Part shown: positions 41,762-51,120 of the stretch, piece after piece | Position numbering within the stretch: position 1 is the first letter of the stretch | Layout: every line of letters begins with the position of its first letter | Assembly: GCA_964035575.1 (NCBI GenBank) | Contig: OZ037926.1 | Coordinates: 620,001 to 684,000, forward strand | Origin: Rhynchopus sp. YZ270_cl-10 | Taxonomy: Eukaryota > Euglenozoa > Diplonemea > Diplonemida > Diplonemidae | DNA length: 64,000 nucleotides | Direction of reading: 5' to 3' | Position numbers and translations under genes: made by a program | Notes under the pieces: generated by a model | The model's input: only the letters and a program-made list of their open reading frames with translations | Database searches by the model: none | What the model was told of the DNA's origin: nothing

Positions 41762-43455
41762 TTACATCGTTGCGCTCACTTGCTGCACGAAGTTCACGAT
41801 TTCTGGGAGCTCCGCTGTCGGAATCGAGTGTTCGGCGGCAAATTTCCTGTTTTTTGTGATAAATTGTTGGAGTAGTGTAGTTGCTCGGTTGTGTTGCCAC
41901 AGTTTGTGCAATCTCCACTTTTTTTTTTTTGAAAATTTATTAGATTAGCACAACTGCCTAAAACACAGTCTTCACTGTACGTTCCCCCCCTTTTTCTTCA
42001 ACCCTCCAAAGTAACATACTTCGCAACTTCATCCGGATCCTCCCCTGCTACCCATGAAATGGTGAGCTTCCTCCCATCCGCCACTTCTACTGGGAAGGAG
42101 TACGTCTTGCCCCCGGAGGAAGCCTGCTGTTGTGCCTTCTCTGCTGCTTCTGCAGCTGCCTGCTGCTTCATTGCAGCGGCTTCAGCTGCCGCTTCTGCTG
42201 CGTCAGCTGCGTCGAGCAGCGCCTTTGCGTTGGCTGCGTACTTGCTGCGCTCTTCTTCAGACATGGCGTTCGATGCATCCCGTGTCCACACCCTGCACAC
42301 ACCATCCTGACATCCCACCGCAAGATTGCCCTTAACGTCAACACTCAAAGCCCGTACACTGTCCGGATGGATTAACCTCAAAAGCTTCTTCCCAGTCAGA
42401 TCCAGAATGTTGACATATGCGTCAAAACCCCCAGCAAAGACAAGCCCCCGGTGGTACCCAATCGCAACAAGGTGCTCCTCACTCACCTTCACCTTGTTAA
42501 TCTGCTGGCAAGCGTCGCCCCAGAAAAAGACCAATCCGGTGTTCGCGGCGGTCACGAAGGAAACGCCTTTCTCCTGAACGGCGGCGATGCCACGTTGTGG
42601 GACACCACCTTTGCCTTCTGCCAGAGAGGTGCCGTTGGAGTCCCAGACCCGCACGGTGCCGTCGCTTGAGGCTGTTGCTACTTTGTTGCCTGAGAGCGCT
42701 GCAGCACCGTTTACAGCAATGGTGTGCCCAGAGAGGGTAAGAACGTTTTCTTCTCCACGCCATATCTTGCAGGTTTTGTCCCAGCTGCAGGAAAGTAGTG
42801 TGCCGTCTGCACCCTCTGTGACGTGCTGGACAATCTGAGTATTGTGTTCCGACGGATTACCGTGTCCTGTCATACGCGCCCGCGGTGCGGCGTCGTCCCC
42901 CCAACGAATGATACCATCCCTCCCACCAGAGACCAATCCGGTGGAGGTGTGCGCAACAGACATCACCCCGGAGGTGCCAAACTTAGATTCGTGCCCAATG
43001 AGGACACGAGGGGGTGCGTTTTTTGAAAGGATTCTGACCATGTTGTCGGAAGACCCGGCAACCACGTGGTCGCCTTCCCAGGCAACGCAGAGGACCGTAG
43101 CATCAGCGTTCAGCTCTGCCGCAATGTGGTATGCTGGGGTAAGCAGTGTTGCAAGCTGGTTAAGCGCACGTTGCGCCAAGCTTTCCACATCAAAAATACG
43201 AACAACCAGCTTGTCCTCTGCCTTCGTAAACCCAGAGGCAAGAAGAATCTCGACAGCCCCGGGCACATCCACAACCGCACCCTTTATCTTCTCGTTCGCA
43301 GTGTTCACAGTACGGTATTTATCATTTGAGGCGTCCTTCACAAGGTTGCCAAGAAGCTTCTGCAGAACCCCAGCAGAAGCTTGGATAACGTCTTCAGAGT
43401 TTGCGGCGAAGGTTGCGACTGCAGATGCAAGATTTTCTGCGGGAAATGCTGCCAT
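41762..43455 (-). CDS. PUB-WD40-PFU protein, ubiquitin/p97 adaptor (PLAA/Doa1-related)
   Basis: Two exons, 42020-43455 and 41762-41846; 506 aa. Residues 20-110 form a PUB domain (LLGNLVKDASNDKYRTVNTA), the fold that binds the p97/VCP tail. Seven WD40 blades follow (about 120-400, for example LLSCSWDKTCKIW and VATASSDGTVRVW), then an Ala-rich helix and a PFU ubiquitin-binding domain. Exon 1 stops mid-PFU at GEDPDEVAK. Splicing GTATGT (42019) to CAG (41847) supplies KFAAEHSIPTAELPEIVNF and the stop, the expected rest of a PFU domain, in frame. Doa1/PLAA has WD40-PFU-PUL; here PUB replaces PUL as the p97-binding part, at the other end. The 173-nt intron carries family C and D repeats. A role in ubiquitin-dependent extraction or sorting is inferred. 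Confidence 0.92.
41858..41980 (+). repeat. Family C and D repeats inside an intron
   Basis: Family C at 41858-41919 (GATAAATTGTTGGAGTAGTG to TGTGCAATCTCCACT) and a diverged family D at 41930-41980 fill most of the 173-nt intron of the PUB-WD40-PFU gene. On the transcribed strand both read with an A-run after them. Confidence 0.88.
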
Positions 43456-43986
43456 TTTCAAACCTTTTTCTCCTATAGGATGACTTAGAGGGGTTTTGGC
43501 CAAAGGGAGAATCTTTATAAAAAAAAAAAAACTGAACACCTCGAATAGAAAAAAAAATACAGTAGTCCAAATAAGGGCGAATCTGGGCATTTTTTGGGAT
43601 AATTCAGAGCCTTTCATTGGCTGCCAAACATATTTAGACTACTGTGAACAGAGGGAATATTATCAGGATAGGGAAACGACTGTATGGTTGGGGGTCCACC
43701 CCGGTACACCAGTCATGTACCAAGGTACACTGTTGACGAGAGGGTTGTTGTATTGCAAGGCGTGCATCCATGTCGAGGGGTTAACATATGGTGGAAAAGT
43801 TGAGGGGGGAAAGGGGGGGGGGGGGGGGTGCATTTTTTTTTTTTTTGACTAGGGCATTGATCCCCTTTCATTGGGTGTTTTTCATTTTGATCAAAAAAGG
43901 GGCATATTGCCACCAAGCTGCTTTTCTTTGTAGCTTTTTTTTTGTCCTTCTGTGTGACCTATTCACAAAAACCGGAGGGAAGTTCT
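43456..43986. other. Intergenic region between PUB-WD40-PFU gene and uL13
   Basis: It contains the only inverted family F copy (43668-43765), a run of about 17 G at 43813 followed by a T-run, and no gene. Confidence 0.65.
43668..43765 (-). repeat. Family F repeat in minus orientation
   Basis: ATGGTTGGGGGTCCACCCCG, then GTACACCAGTCATGTACC, then GACGAGAGGGTTGTTGTATT. This is the reverse complement of the copies at 24868 and 37425. It is the exception to the otherwise uniform orientation of small repeats. Confidence 0.85.
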
Positions 43987-45073
43987 TCAGTATCCGAACT
44001 TGGCGAGGATGGCAGCCTGCTTGGGGAGGTCCTTGTTGGCCTCCTTCTTGGACTCGGCCCAGAGCTTCTGCTGGACCTTCTTGGAGTCGAAGTACTTGAG
44101 GGCACGCACCTTACGGTCAGCCTCAAGGGAGTCGATCACCTTCTGCAGGGGAGAAAGAAAGGGGGTGAAAAACTACAATTTTTGTTCATATTTATATAAA
44201 GGTGTAGAAGCTAAGCTCAGCTCTTTATCGTAAATTTTGGTTATTGGCAACATAACGTCGCCAATTTTTAATGAGAGTTGCTATTTTTGGGGCGAGTAAA
44301 AAAAATTTCTAGAGTTGTGGTAAAGGGGAAGGGGGGAGGTGTTGTCATACCGACTGCTGCCATCCGAGCTGGTGGGCCAGCGTTCCGAGGCGGCAGTAGT
44401 CACGCTTGGGTGCAAGGCGGAGGTTGCGGAGTGCGGCGGGCATGACCATGCGCTTGGTGCGCTCGAGGTTCTTGGGGATACCCTCGTAGACCTTCAGGTT
44501 GTACTGCGCGGTACGAAGGCGCTTGGCGTGGTTGCGGTGGTTCTTGGAGATCATTCCACGGATCTGTAAAAAGCAATGATTTGATTTGAAAGAAAATTTT
44601 CCTATCTCTTTGTTGCTTCAATGCAACAAACGAACACCATTTACACTAAAAAAATCTTATGATAAATTGTTGGAGTAGTGTAGCCTCGGGTTGTGTTGCC
44701 CACAGTTTGTGCAATCTCCACTTTTTTGTTCTGCTTCGCTTTTTTTAAAAATTCTCTCAAAATGTGTATAGAGTGGTGGGTATATGTAAATCCTTGGACA
44801 TACCGTGCGGGTGATCATGTCGGTGGGTGCACGGTGGTGGAAGGGTCCCTTTCCGGGGTTGGTCAGGGTGCGCTTGCGGAAGGAGTCAAGCATCTTCAAC
44901 TTGTTGCGGTAGTGGTTTCCGCTGATCTGGGTCTCCTCACAACGCACGAGGGTCACCTTCTCTCCGTTCTGGAGCTTCTTGGCAACAACACCGCACAGAC
45001 GACCCATCAGATGTCCGCGCATGTCGATCACGGTCGACTTGGCCTTGGAAGGGGTGGAGGTGTGCTTTCCCAT
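43987..45073 (-). CDS. RPL13A: 60S ribosomal protein uL13 (L13a)
   Basis: Three exons, 44804-45073, 44351-44563 and 43987-44142, all phase 0, give 212 aa. The introns are 240 and 208 nt and begin GTATGT and GTATGA. The product follows eukaryotic L13a closely: VIDMRGHLMGRLCGVVAKKL, then NPGKGPFHHRAPTDMI and TRTIRGMISKN, then YEGIPKNLERTKRMVMPAAL and LAPKRDYCRLGTLAHQLGW. The C-terminal helix (KVIDSLEADRKVRALKYFDS) is shorter than in animals. It is a structural protein of the large cytoplasmic subunit. Intron 1 carries a family C repeat (44662-44722). GC-rich codon choice contrasts with the AT-rich introns and fits high expression. The start is the only in-frame ATG before the conserved VID. Confidence 0.98.
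44662..44722 (+). repeat. Family C repeat inside uL13 intron 1
   Basis: GATAAATTGTTGGAGTAGTG, then TAGCCTCGGGTTGTGTTGCC, then TTTGTGCAATCTCCACTTTT. It lies in the 240-nt intron, well away from donor and acceptor. Same orientation as all other family C copies. Confidence 0.9.
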
Positions 45074-45392
45074 TTTGAAAAAAGGTTGTGTGGTGTTTTT
45101 TGTAAGGCCCTGTATGGAGTGATGTTGTTTGTTTGAAAAAAATTGTTGGAGTAGTGTAGTTGCCTCGGGTTTTGTGTTGCCAACAGTTTGTGCAAATCTC
45201 CACTTTCAATTGTTGTTCTATTGCTAAATACGACAAAAAAAAATACGCCCCCATCTTTCATTTTAATTTGGTTAGGTAGTGTGGCTGCTTTACCTCTACT
45301 AGAAATCCCAAAAAAGTTGAATGTTTGAGAATAGCACGAAACTTTAAAAAAAACAAAGGAAGAGCAAAACAAAAAATTAATTCCCTCCAACC
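45074..45392. other. Intergenic region with family C repeat
   Basis: A family C copy at 45140-45204 (AATTGTTGGAGTAGTGTAGT to GCAAATCTCCACTTT) lies 67-131 nt upstream of the uL13 ATG. Otherwise A/T-rich with no gene. The minus strand shows CCATACAG about 40 nt before the ATG as a possible acceptor. Confidence 0.65.
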
Positions 45393-46175
45393 TTATTTCA
45401 CCCTAACCCACTCCACATCCACCGCGTAAGTATAGCGAGAAAATGCGATGAAAAGCCACCTATACCACACCATTTGCGTCCAATGACACAGCATCGCCTT
45501 AAAGCAATACAAAGGGTTGTACACAGTGTATGTTACCTTAGTAGAACCCTTCATTTGAAGCAACACCCCTAAAAACCCACAGAACTTCACCGAAAGCGCT
45601 CCAACGGACTGAAAATAACCGATATTCCGTACCCTAGGTATTTTCTTCGTTTTCTTCATAGTCTCTACTGCATTGTACAGTGCAATGTGGTTGGCATGAC
45701 CAGACACTCCACCGGAATCAAACGTTACCAAATCTATATCCATCTTATACATCTTAAACACTCTATTCATTGCCTCCTCGATGTACCCGACAGCAGAACA
45801 GATTTCCCATTCTGCGTGCAACCCATCTTGTAGATTAGGATCATCCACAACAGTAATGTTAACGCTATCTATTCCAAAGGATGCCGCACTTTGTACCAAT
45901 TCTTTCTCTCGAAGGGATCCAAGGTTATACGCATTTCCTTTAGAAAGACAGAGCAAGTGAACGTTCCTTCCCGAACAGAATGTCGCTAAGAGGGGGGAGA
46001 GAAACATCGCTTCATCGTCCGGGTGTGCGATGACGATGAGGGTTGGGGTGGAGGAAGGGGGGTGGCAAGAGCGTGGGAGACGAAGGCGGTATCCACTACG
46101 ATGGGCATTATAGACCCAAAGTAAGAAGGCGATGAAGAAGAAGAAGAGCAGCAGTGATGATGATGATGCGATCAT
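45393..46175 (-). CDS. PIGL: GlcNAc-PI de-N-acetylase, PIG-L family
   Basis: 260 aa from the ATG at 46175. An N-terminal membrane anchor (about 5-22) is followed by a cytosolic LmbE/PIG-L domain. It has AHPDDE (50-55, metal ligands H50, D52-D53), LCLSKGN (76-81), VDDPNLQDG (110-118) and SGGVSGHANH (154-163, ligand H160/H163). This enzyme removes the acetyl group from GlcNAc-PI in the second step of GPI-anchor synthesis at the ER face. Length and motif order match PIGL. The C-terminal hydrophobic stretch (LCHWTQMVWYRWLFIAF) is also seen in family members. A longer reading upstream runs through a poly-G/C tract and a family E repeat and is unlikely to be translated. Confidence 0.94.
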   Translation of the reverse strand: MIASSSSLLLFFFFIAFLLWVYNAHRSGYRLRLPRSCHPPSSTPTLIVIAHPDDEAMFLSPLLATFCSGRNVHLLCLSKGNAYNLGSLREKELVQSAASFGIDSVNITVVDDPNLQDGLHAEWEICSAVGYIEEAMNRVFKMYKMDIDLVTFDSGGVSGHANHIALYNAVETMKKTKKIPRVRNIGYFQSVGALSVKFCGFLGVLLQMKGSTKVTYTVYNPLYCFKAMLCHWTQMVWYRWLFIAFSRYTYAVDVEWVRVK

Positions 46176-46893
46176 TGCGGGGGGGGGGGGGGGGGGGAGG
46201 GGTGTTTGTATTAAGTTTTTTTTTTTTGTTGTGTCGACAAATCCCCTGCTAATGCAGGATTCTGTACTCAATGCCGAAGGTTTGATATTTTATTTTTGGG
46301 ATGAAGAGGGGAGGAGGGGAGAGGGGAGAGAGAGAGAATGAAAAGAAAAAAAAAAGTCCATTTTTTGTTGTTTTTGGCGTTGTAAGATGGGGAAAAAAAG
46401 GGGCAAATTGAAAGAATGTGGTTTTGGCAAAAATCTTGCAGGGGGGGATATTAGAAAAAAGGGGAGGCATTTTTTTTTTTACCCCACACGGACCCGAACA
46501 CTTCTTGTACAGAAGCGGGGGGAGATGGTGGGGTGGGGGGAAAAAAGTGAAGTTGAAAGATGAATGGGCCTCATCGTGCATACACATAGCATTCACATCT
46601 TTTCAAAAGAATAATCACACAAAAGAGGCGTAACGCTGTTTTAGAAGAGAGGGAGGAGGGGGTGAAGCAATAATTGCTGGAAAAAAAAATCAATTTTTTT
46701 TTTGTATCGACAATCACTTTACACCTACCGGTATAAAGATCATATTTTTTTTGAAAGCTTTTTTTTTTACCATTCCCATTAGAGAACGGAGCACGGTCCT
46801 GAAAGCTCCAAGAACGTATTTAGTCACATTATTAAAAAGACAGCCCTAAGCCTTGCTTTAGGGGAGGCTTGGGTAATTTAGAAGAGCTTTTTT
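46176..46893. other. Intergenic region
   Basis: Poly-G run (about 18) at 46179-46197, family E copy at about 46228-46284 (TGTCGACAAATCCCCTGCTA), GAGA-rich tract near 46310-46340, family B copy at 46557-46600 and a diverged family E start near 46702. No gene. Confidence 0.6.
46557..46600 (+). repeat. Family B hairpin repeat
   Basis: GAAAGATGAATGGGCCTCAT, then CGTGCATACACATAGC, with the closing ACATCT 10 nt later. Slightly expanded copy in plus orientation. Confidence 0.6.
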
Positions 46894-48255
46894 TCAATGC
46901 GACTTCCTTGCACCACGCGCCTCCCATGCCGCATATTTCGCAAAGATCGCAGCCTTTTTGCTCCCCGCCGCCAATGGGTCTATGTGACGGGTTTCTTCCT
47001 TCTTCTTCTTCTCTGCAGGCCTTTTCATTAAGGCCTCAATCTCTGCTAGGTGTGTGTCTATGGTGCCTTGCTCGAGGTCGTCGATGATTTTGCGTTCTTC
47101 GCGAAGCAGGGTGATCTCCTGCTGGCGTGTGAGGTCCACCTGCTTCAGCTCTGCGAGGTAGGCTTCTCTGCGTACTTCCGCCTCACGCTCTTCGCGTTCA
47201 ATCTCCAGGCGGGCCTCTTCCTTGAGGAGTAGTGCGGTGCGTTCTTCGGCTTCGATTGCTTCTCTTGAGGCCTGCGCAGCGTGGACCTTTGGTAGGTCGT
47301 CTTCGGAGAGGGAGTGGAGGTCCTGTCTGGAGGAGGTTTCGTCCTTCCAGAGAACGGTCGCCACGTCTTCGGATTCGTTGATGAGGTCGCGACGCTGCTT
47401 CTCGAAGGCGGGTTTGTTGCTTTCGTGCCATTCCTGCTTCGCAGCTTCGTAGGCGTGGAGCTCCTTCTCGCGTTGCTCCTTGAGGGCACGGCCCTGCTCT
47501 TGCAGTGCTTTGTATTTGACGAGGCTCGCCTTTTCTGCAGCCTTCTTTTCTTCGCGGATGGCATCGCGTTCGGCTTGTTCGCCTTCGAAGCCTCCGACCA
47601 TCCAAGCATCAATCGCACGGCGGTCTTCAGGGAAAACCGGTCGGTCATCCATGTAGGTGAGCGTTTTGATGGTACCCACCATTTTTCTGCGGAAGTAGCG
47701 CGTCTGGTTTGGCAGTTCGTTTGCTTGGAGGTAGAGGCAGGCAAGCTCTGGGAGGTCTTGGAGGATGGTGATGACATCTTCTGGGGTCTCCCCTGCGTCG
47801 GTGTCGGCCTTCATTGCGTTGTGAGAGAGGTCCAGGCAGGAGAGCTTTGTGCAGACCTTAACGCCTTCCAAGGATTTGATATCGCTGATCCTGTTGTTCG
47901 CAAGAAGCAACGTCTCCAGCAGCGGGCACGCCTCGAGGTTCTCAATCTTCGTAATATAGTTTTGCGAGAGGTTCAAAGTGTGCAGGTTAGCGAGCGGAAG
48001 ATTCGCGATTTTGGTGATGCAGTTTTGGTGTAAATAGAGACAGCCCAGAAGCTCCAGGTCGTCGAGGCTTTCTATAGCGGAGAGTGCGTTCTGTTGCAGC
48101 CAAAGCGCTTTAACGTTTTTGTAGATGCCAATAATCGGGTCGATCTTCATAAAGCCTTTGCAATGCAGGTAGAGCTGGTCATTAAGAAGCGGCTGCAGGT
48201 AGCCGTCGTGCTCTCTAATTGAAGAGTTGATAGCCTCTTTGTTCATGGTTGCCAT
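46894..48255 (-). CDS. DNAAF1: Dynein axonemal assembly factor 1 (LRRC50/ODA7 type)
   Basis: 453 aa, single exon. The N-terminal block LYLHCKGFMKIDPI leads into about six SDS22-type leucine-rich repeats (about 45-175), such as LGCLYLHQNCITKIANL and LHTLNLSQNYITKIENL, and the LRR cap LTYMDDRPVFPEDRRAIDAW (about 200-220). The LRR cap plus GGFEGEQAERD is diagnostic for DNAAF1. A long charged coiled coil fills 225-440. The factor works in the cytoplasm on preassembly of outer and inner dynein arms, so the organism should have motile flagella with dynein arms. It is shorter than the human protein (725 aa), lacking the long C-terminal tail, as in many protists. Confidence 0.93.
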   Translation of the reverse strand: MATMNKEAINSSIREHDGYLQPLLNDQLYLHCKGFMKIDPIIGIYKNVKALWLQQNALSAIESLDDLELLGCLYLHQNCITKIANLPLANLHTLNLSQNYITKIENLEACPLLETLLLANNRISDIKSLEGVKVCTKLSCLDLSHNAMKADTDAGETPEDVITILQDLPELACLYLQANELPNQTRYFRRKMVGTIKTLTYMDDRPVFPEDRRAIDAWMVGGFEGEQAERDAIREEKKAAEKASLVKYKALQEQGRALKEQREKELHAYEAAKQEWHESNKPAFEKQRRDLINESEDVATVLWKDETSSRQDLHSLSEDDLPKVHAAQASREAIEAEERTALLLKEEARLEIEREEREAEVRREAYLAELKQVDLTRQQEITLLREERKIIDDLEQGTIDTHLAEIEALMKRPAEKKKKEETRHIDPLAAGSKKAAIFAKYAAWEARGARKSH

Positions 48256-48977
48256 TATGGGAGGTGGGGGATAGGTGTAAATAAAGGTGTAGAGGGGAGG
48301 GGAGGGGAGGGGAACTGTGGTGTGGTGTAGGTGATTTGATGCCTAGTAGTGAGGGTAATTCTTGCAGAATATGACCCATTGGTGTGGTGTAGTGCAATGT
48401 GTGGATTACTTAGAGGAAAGATAGTCGATGTGATACAACAGCCCCGCTCGTGACATGTGCTCGTGACAAGTGTGTCTTCGAGTGTACCAGGGGTGGACCC
48501 TCAACCGCTTTTATGATCGCCATGATGTTGATTACTCGGCGAGGAAAGAAGGGGAAGATTATTTTCGTTGAACGCCAAAACAGTGTGTGAGGAATTTGGC
48601 CATTTAAAGAAAGGGAGGATAACTTTTATTTTGGTTGGTTTAGTTGTACTTCAGTCCGATACAGAACCAATCCTGGTGAAGACACACCACTGTTCCGCTT
48701 CGTAAATCAGTCTCAACGGACCAAATACGTTAGTACGGCCACGTGAGAGAGTGTGAGCCTTCCCCCTACCCCTTTCCCTTTTTTTGAGAAATAAAAATTT
48801 ATGCGATTTTCGGATTGAAGTCGGGGAGGTCATCAGACCTACAGATGAATACACAAAATACAAAGGGGTGACACAAACCACAAAACTCTGTACAAGAAAA
48901 CCCCCCCTTCCCCCTCACTTCTTTTCGATACCAAATTGACAATTTTATCGAAAAGGTTGAAAAATATCCATTTTTTT
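48256..48977. other. Intergenic region
   Basis: A pyrimidine tract on the minus strand (CCCCTCCCCTCCCCTCCCCT at 48292-48315, preceded by CACAG) lies close to the DNAAF1 start. A family F copy lies at 48425-48500 (TGTGATACAACAGCCCCGCT, then GTGGACCCTCAACC). No gene. Confidence 0.6.
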
Positions 48978-51002
48978 TTACTCCTCCTCCCCACCAAACC
49001 TTTTTAGATATGCACGCGCTACTTTTGCCTCTGCAGAGCTGAACTCAATGTCATTGAGATAAAACCGAGCCCGCGCACAGCTCCTTTCTTGGAACGTCTC
49101 TGGCACGTAACCCATTGCGGTGCACGCCCACAGCAACGACGCTAGCTGCAGGGGCGTCATCTCATTGATATCTTGCGCATCCATGCCATCCAACGCCTTT
49201 ACCAGCACCTCCTTTGTGAGCACCTTTGCTATGGCAAGCTGGGTCACGATGTCCACTGTTGCTGCAACACTCCATGCATCACCACGCGACAGCGATTCAC
49301 TACACACCTCAAGAAGCACCCTACACAACGGCGTATCCCCTGTAAACCGCATGGCCACTGAAGCAGTCGTGACAGAAGCGATATGACGCACTTCAACGTC
49401 ATTACCGTTCTGTTGGAGTATTTGAAGGCGTCGCAGACCTGCTTCACCCTGGTCATACGATACCCCTCTGAGCTTGGAAGAAGACCATACAAGAGAGGCC
49501 ACATGCTTTGCTTCAAACCCCTCCAAATTTGACCACGTCCTATGCAGCAAATCCTCCAAATAATCGCCCTTCAACCTCATCTTCGCATGCGCCCACAACG
49601 ACAACTGCAACGCACTTCCTTCTGGAGATTTCTTTAACATTTCTGTAGTAAGCCACGCAAAACACCGTGGTGTAATTGAATCATCTGAAACCCTCGCTTT
49701 TACTACAGCCCAAAGAAGAAATGAAGTAGACACACCATCAAATACAAGCTTTCTGTGCAATACTTCCTCAAGAAGGGTATGAAACACGCTTTTTAAGGGG
49801 AGATCCAATGCGATCAGAGTCGTTGCAATAGAAGGTAGAGATGAGGCATCAAGCTCTCTAAGCTTTTCAACATCTGCAAGGAGCGACCCAGCTTGGATAA
49901 GAAGCCCTTTCCCACACACAACATCTGCACGCGACGAAGCAGCGCTCTGCAACAACATCAAAATCTCCTGCCCCTTCAGCCTCTTCGCAAGCACCTCCAA
50001 CCGATCGCACAACCGCGTCAAAGGATACACCAAACTCACCCCACCCCTCTGCAACGCCCACACCACATGCACCAAACTCGTTGCACTAAACGATCCTGCA
50101 ATATCCACACACCTCCTCGCCAGCCCTAGATACACTGAATTATCCTGAAATTTCAACGTCGAAAGCGCCCAGAGGCCTTTTGAGAGGGTAATTTCGGTGG
50201 GTTTATTTTTGGCATCTTCGAGAAGAAGCTCCGCGAGACCAGCAACGAGACGAATAGAGGTGGGGTCGGGGTTGTGTGGGAAGGTGGCCAAGGCGACTAA
50301 GGTGAAGGTTGTGTTGGGTCCTTTTGTTGCTCCTGCGGCAACAGAGGCAAGCGAACGGCGTGTGAAGACAGGCGCTGCAGAGACGAACCGCATTTTTGCA
50401 CAACACCACCCAAACGTCGCTAAGGACGATGCATTCACTTCCCTCCCTTCTTCAAGCAGTTTCTGCGTCCTCGCAACCACCCCTTTCATGATGTGCCGCA
50501 GCCTCCCACCATTCTGCGTGCAATACCGCAGCACTTCTATCAACGAAAACAAACACTCCTCGGACATAGCTTTCTCCAAGAGAAGCCGCTCTACCGACGT
50601 CTTCCCTGACATCCGGGACAATGCGGTGAGGGTTTTCTGAGCTTGCGGGGCCGTCATTTTTTTAATAACAGACTTTGTCAAGAAGGTGTCAACAGAAGGT
50701 TGGTCTGTGAGACGACAGTCCGCTGAGAGCTGCAACAACTTCACGATCCTCCCTGGAGACGGCTTTTGCGTGCAGATCGCCGATAAACGGGAATACAGGG
50801 CAACCTGAGAGGCGCTGTTCACCCACCGCAGCCGTGCTGTCGCTGCCATGACACGTTGTGCGTCGTCATTGGGAAACTTTGCAGCTCCTTCCTCTATAGC
50901 TCTTCGCAACTCCCCGCAGTGGACCCCTGGTGATTTAAGGCATTTTTGGACCAATCCTTCAAGCTTCGTCACCGTGGACAGAGTGACGCAGGTTTTTCGC
51001 AT
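48978..51002 (-). CDS. OPR/RAP-type helical repeat protein, probably mitochondrial RNA-binding
   Basis: 674 aa from the ATG at 51002. The N terminus (MRKTCVTLSTVTKLEGLVQKC) is basic and Thr/Ser-rich, as in a mitochondrial presequence. The body is a string of paired helices of about 36-40 residues whose second helix carries a W-A or W-S signature: KGLWALSTLKF, VHVVWALQRGG, FLLWAVVKARV, LSLWAHAKMRL, SLVWSSSKLRG, SLLWACTAMGY. This is the pattern of octotricopeptide/FASTK-RAP-like proteins that bind organelle RNA. No RAP domain is obvious at the C terminus. Diplonemid mitochondria build mRNAs from gene pieces by trans-splicing and editing and need many RNA-binding factors, so a role there is plausible but inferred. 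In-frame upstream codons to about 51156 exist but lie before the likely acceptor. Confidence 0.68.
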   Translation of the reverse strand: MRKTCVTLSTVTKLEGLVQKCLKSPGVHCGELRRAIEEGAAKFPNDDAQRVMAATARLRWVNSASQVALYSRLSAICTQKPSPGRIVKLLQLSADCRLTDQPSVDTFLTKSVIKKMTAPQAQKTLTALSRMSGKTSVERLLLEKAMSEECLFSLIEVLRYCTQNGGRLRHIMKGVVARTQKLLEEGREVNASSLATFGWCCAKMRFVSAAPVFTRRSLASVAAGATKGPNTTFTLVALATFPHNPDPTSIRLVAGLAELLLEDAKNKPTEITLSKGLWALSTLKFQDNSVYLGLARRCVDIAGSFSATSLVHVVWALQRGGVSLVYPLTRLCDRLEVLAKRLKGQEILMLLQSAASSRADVVCGKGLLIQAGSLLADVEKLRELDASSLPSIATTLIALDLPLKSVFHTLLEEVLHRKLVFDGVSTSFLLWAVVKARVSDDSITPRCFAWLTTEMLKKSPEGSALQLSLWAHAKMRLKGDYLEDLLHRTWSNLEGFEAKHVASLVWSSSKLRGVSYDQGEAGLRRLQILQQNGNDVEVRHIASVTTASVAMRFTGDTPLCRVLLEVCSESLSRGDAWSVAATVDIVTQLAIAKVLTKEVLVKALDGMDAQDINEMTPLQLASLLWACTAMGYVPETFQERSCARARFYLNDIEFSSAEAKVARAYLKRFGGEEE

Positions 51003-51098
51003 TGATAGAACATATGAAGAGGAGAAGAGAAGAAAGAAGAAGAGTTTTGCAAAAGAAGGGCTTTTTGGGATAGCTTCGTTAGTGTATGACTGGTGTGG

Positions 51099-51120
51099 CT
51101 GAAAGGGGGGTGCTATTTTT
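51099..51120 (-). promoter_or_regulatory. Probable trans-splice acceptor of the helical repeat gene
   Basis: The minus strand has CACCCCCCTTTCAG with AG at 51100-51099, about 97 nt before the ATG. A short upstream ATG at 51013 is out of frame and overlaps the start of the gene. Confidence 0.4.

Noticed and set aside
46176-46271. Longer N terminus for the PIG-L protein
   Set aside because: It would translate a poly-G/C run and a family E repeat; PIG-L proteins start just before the membrane anchor.
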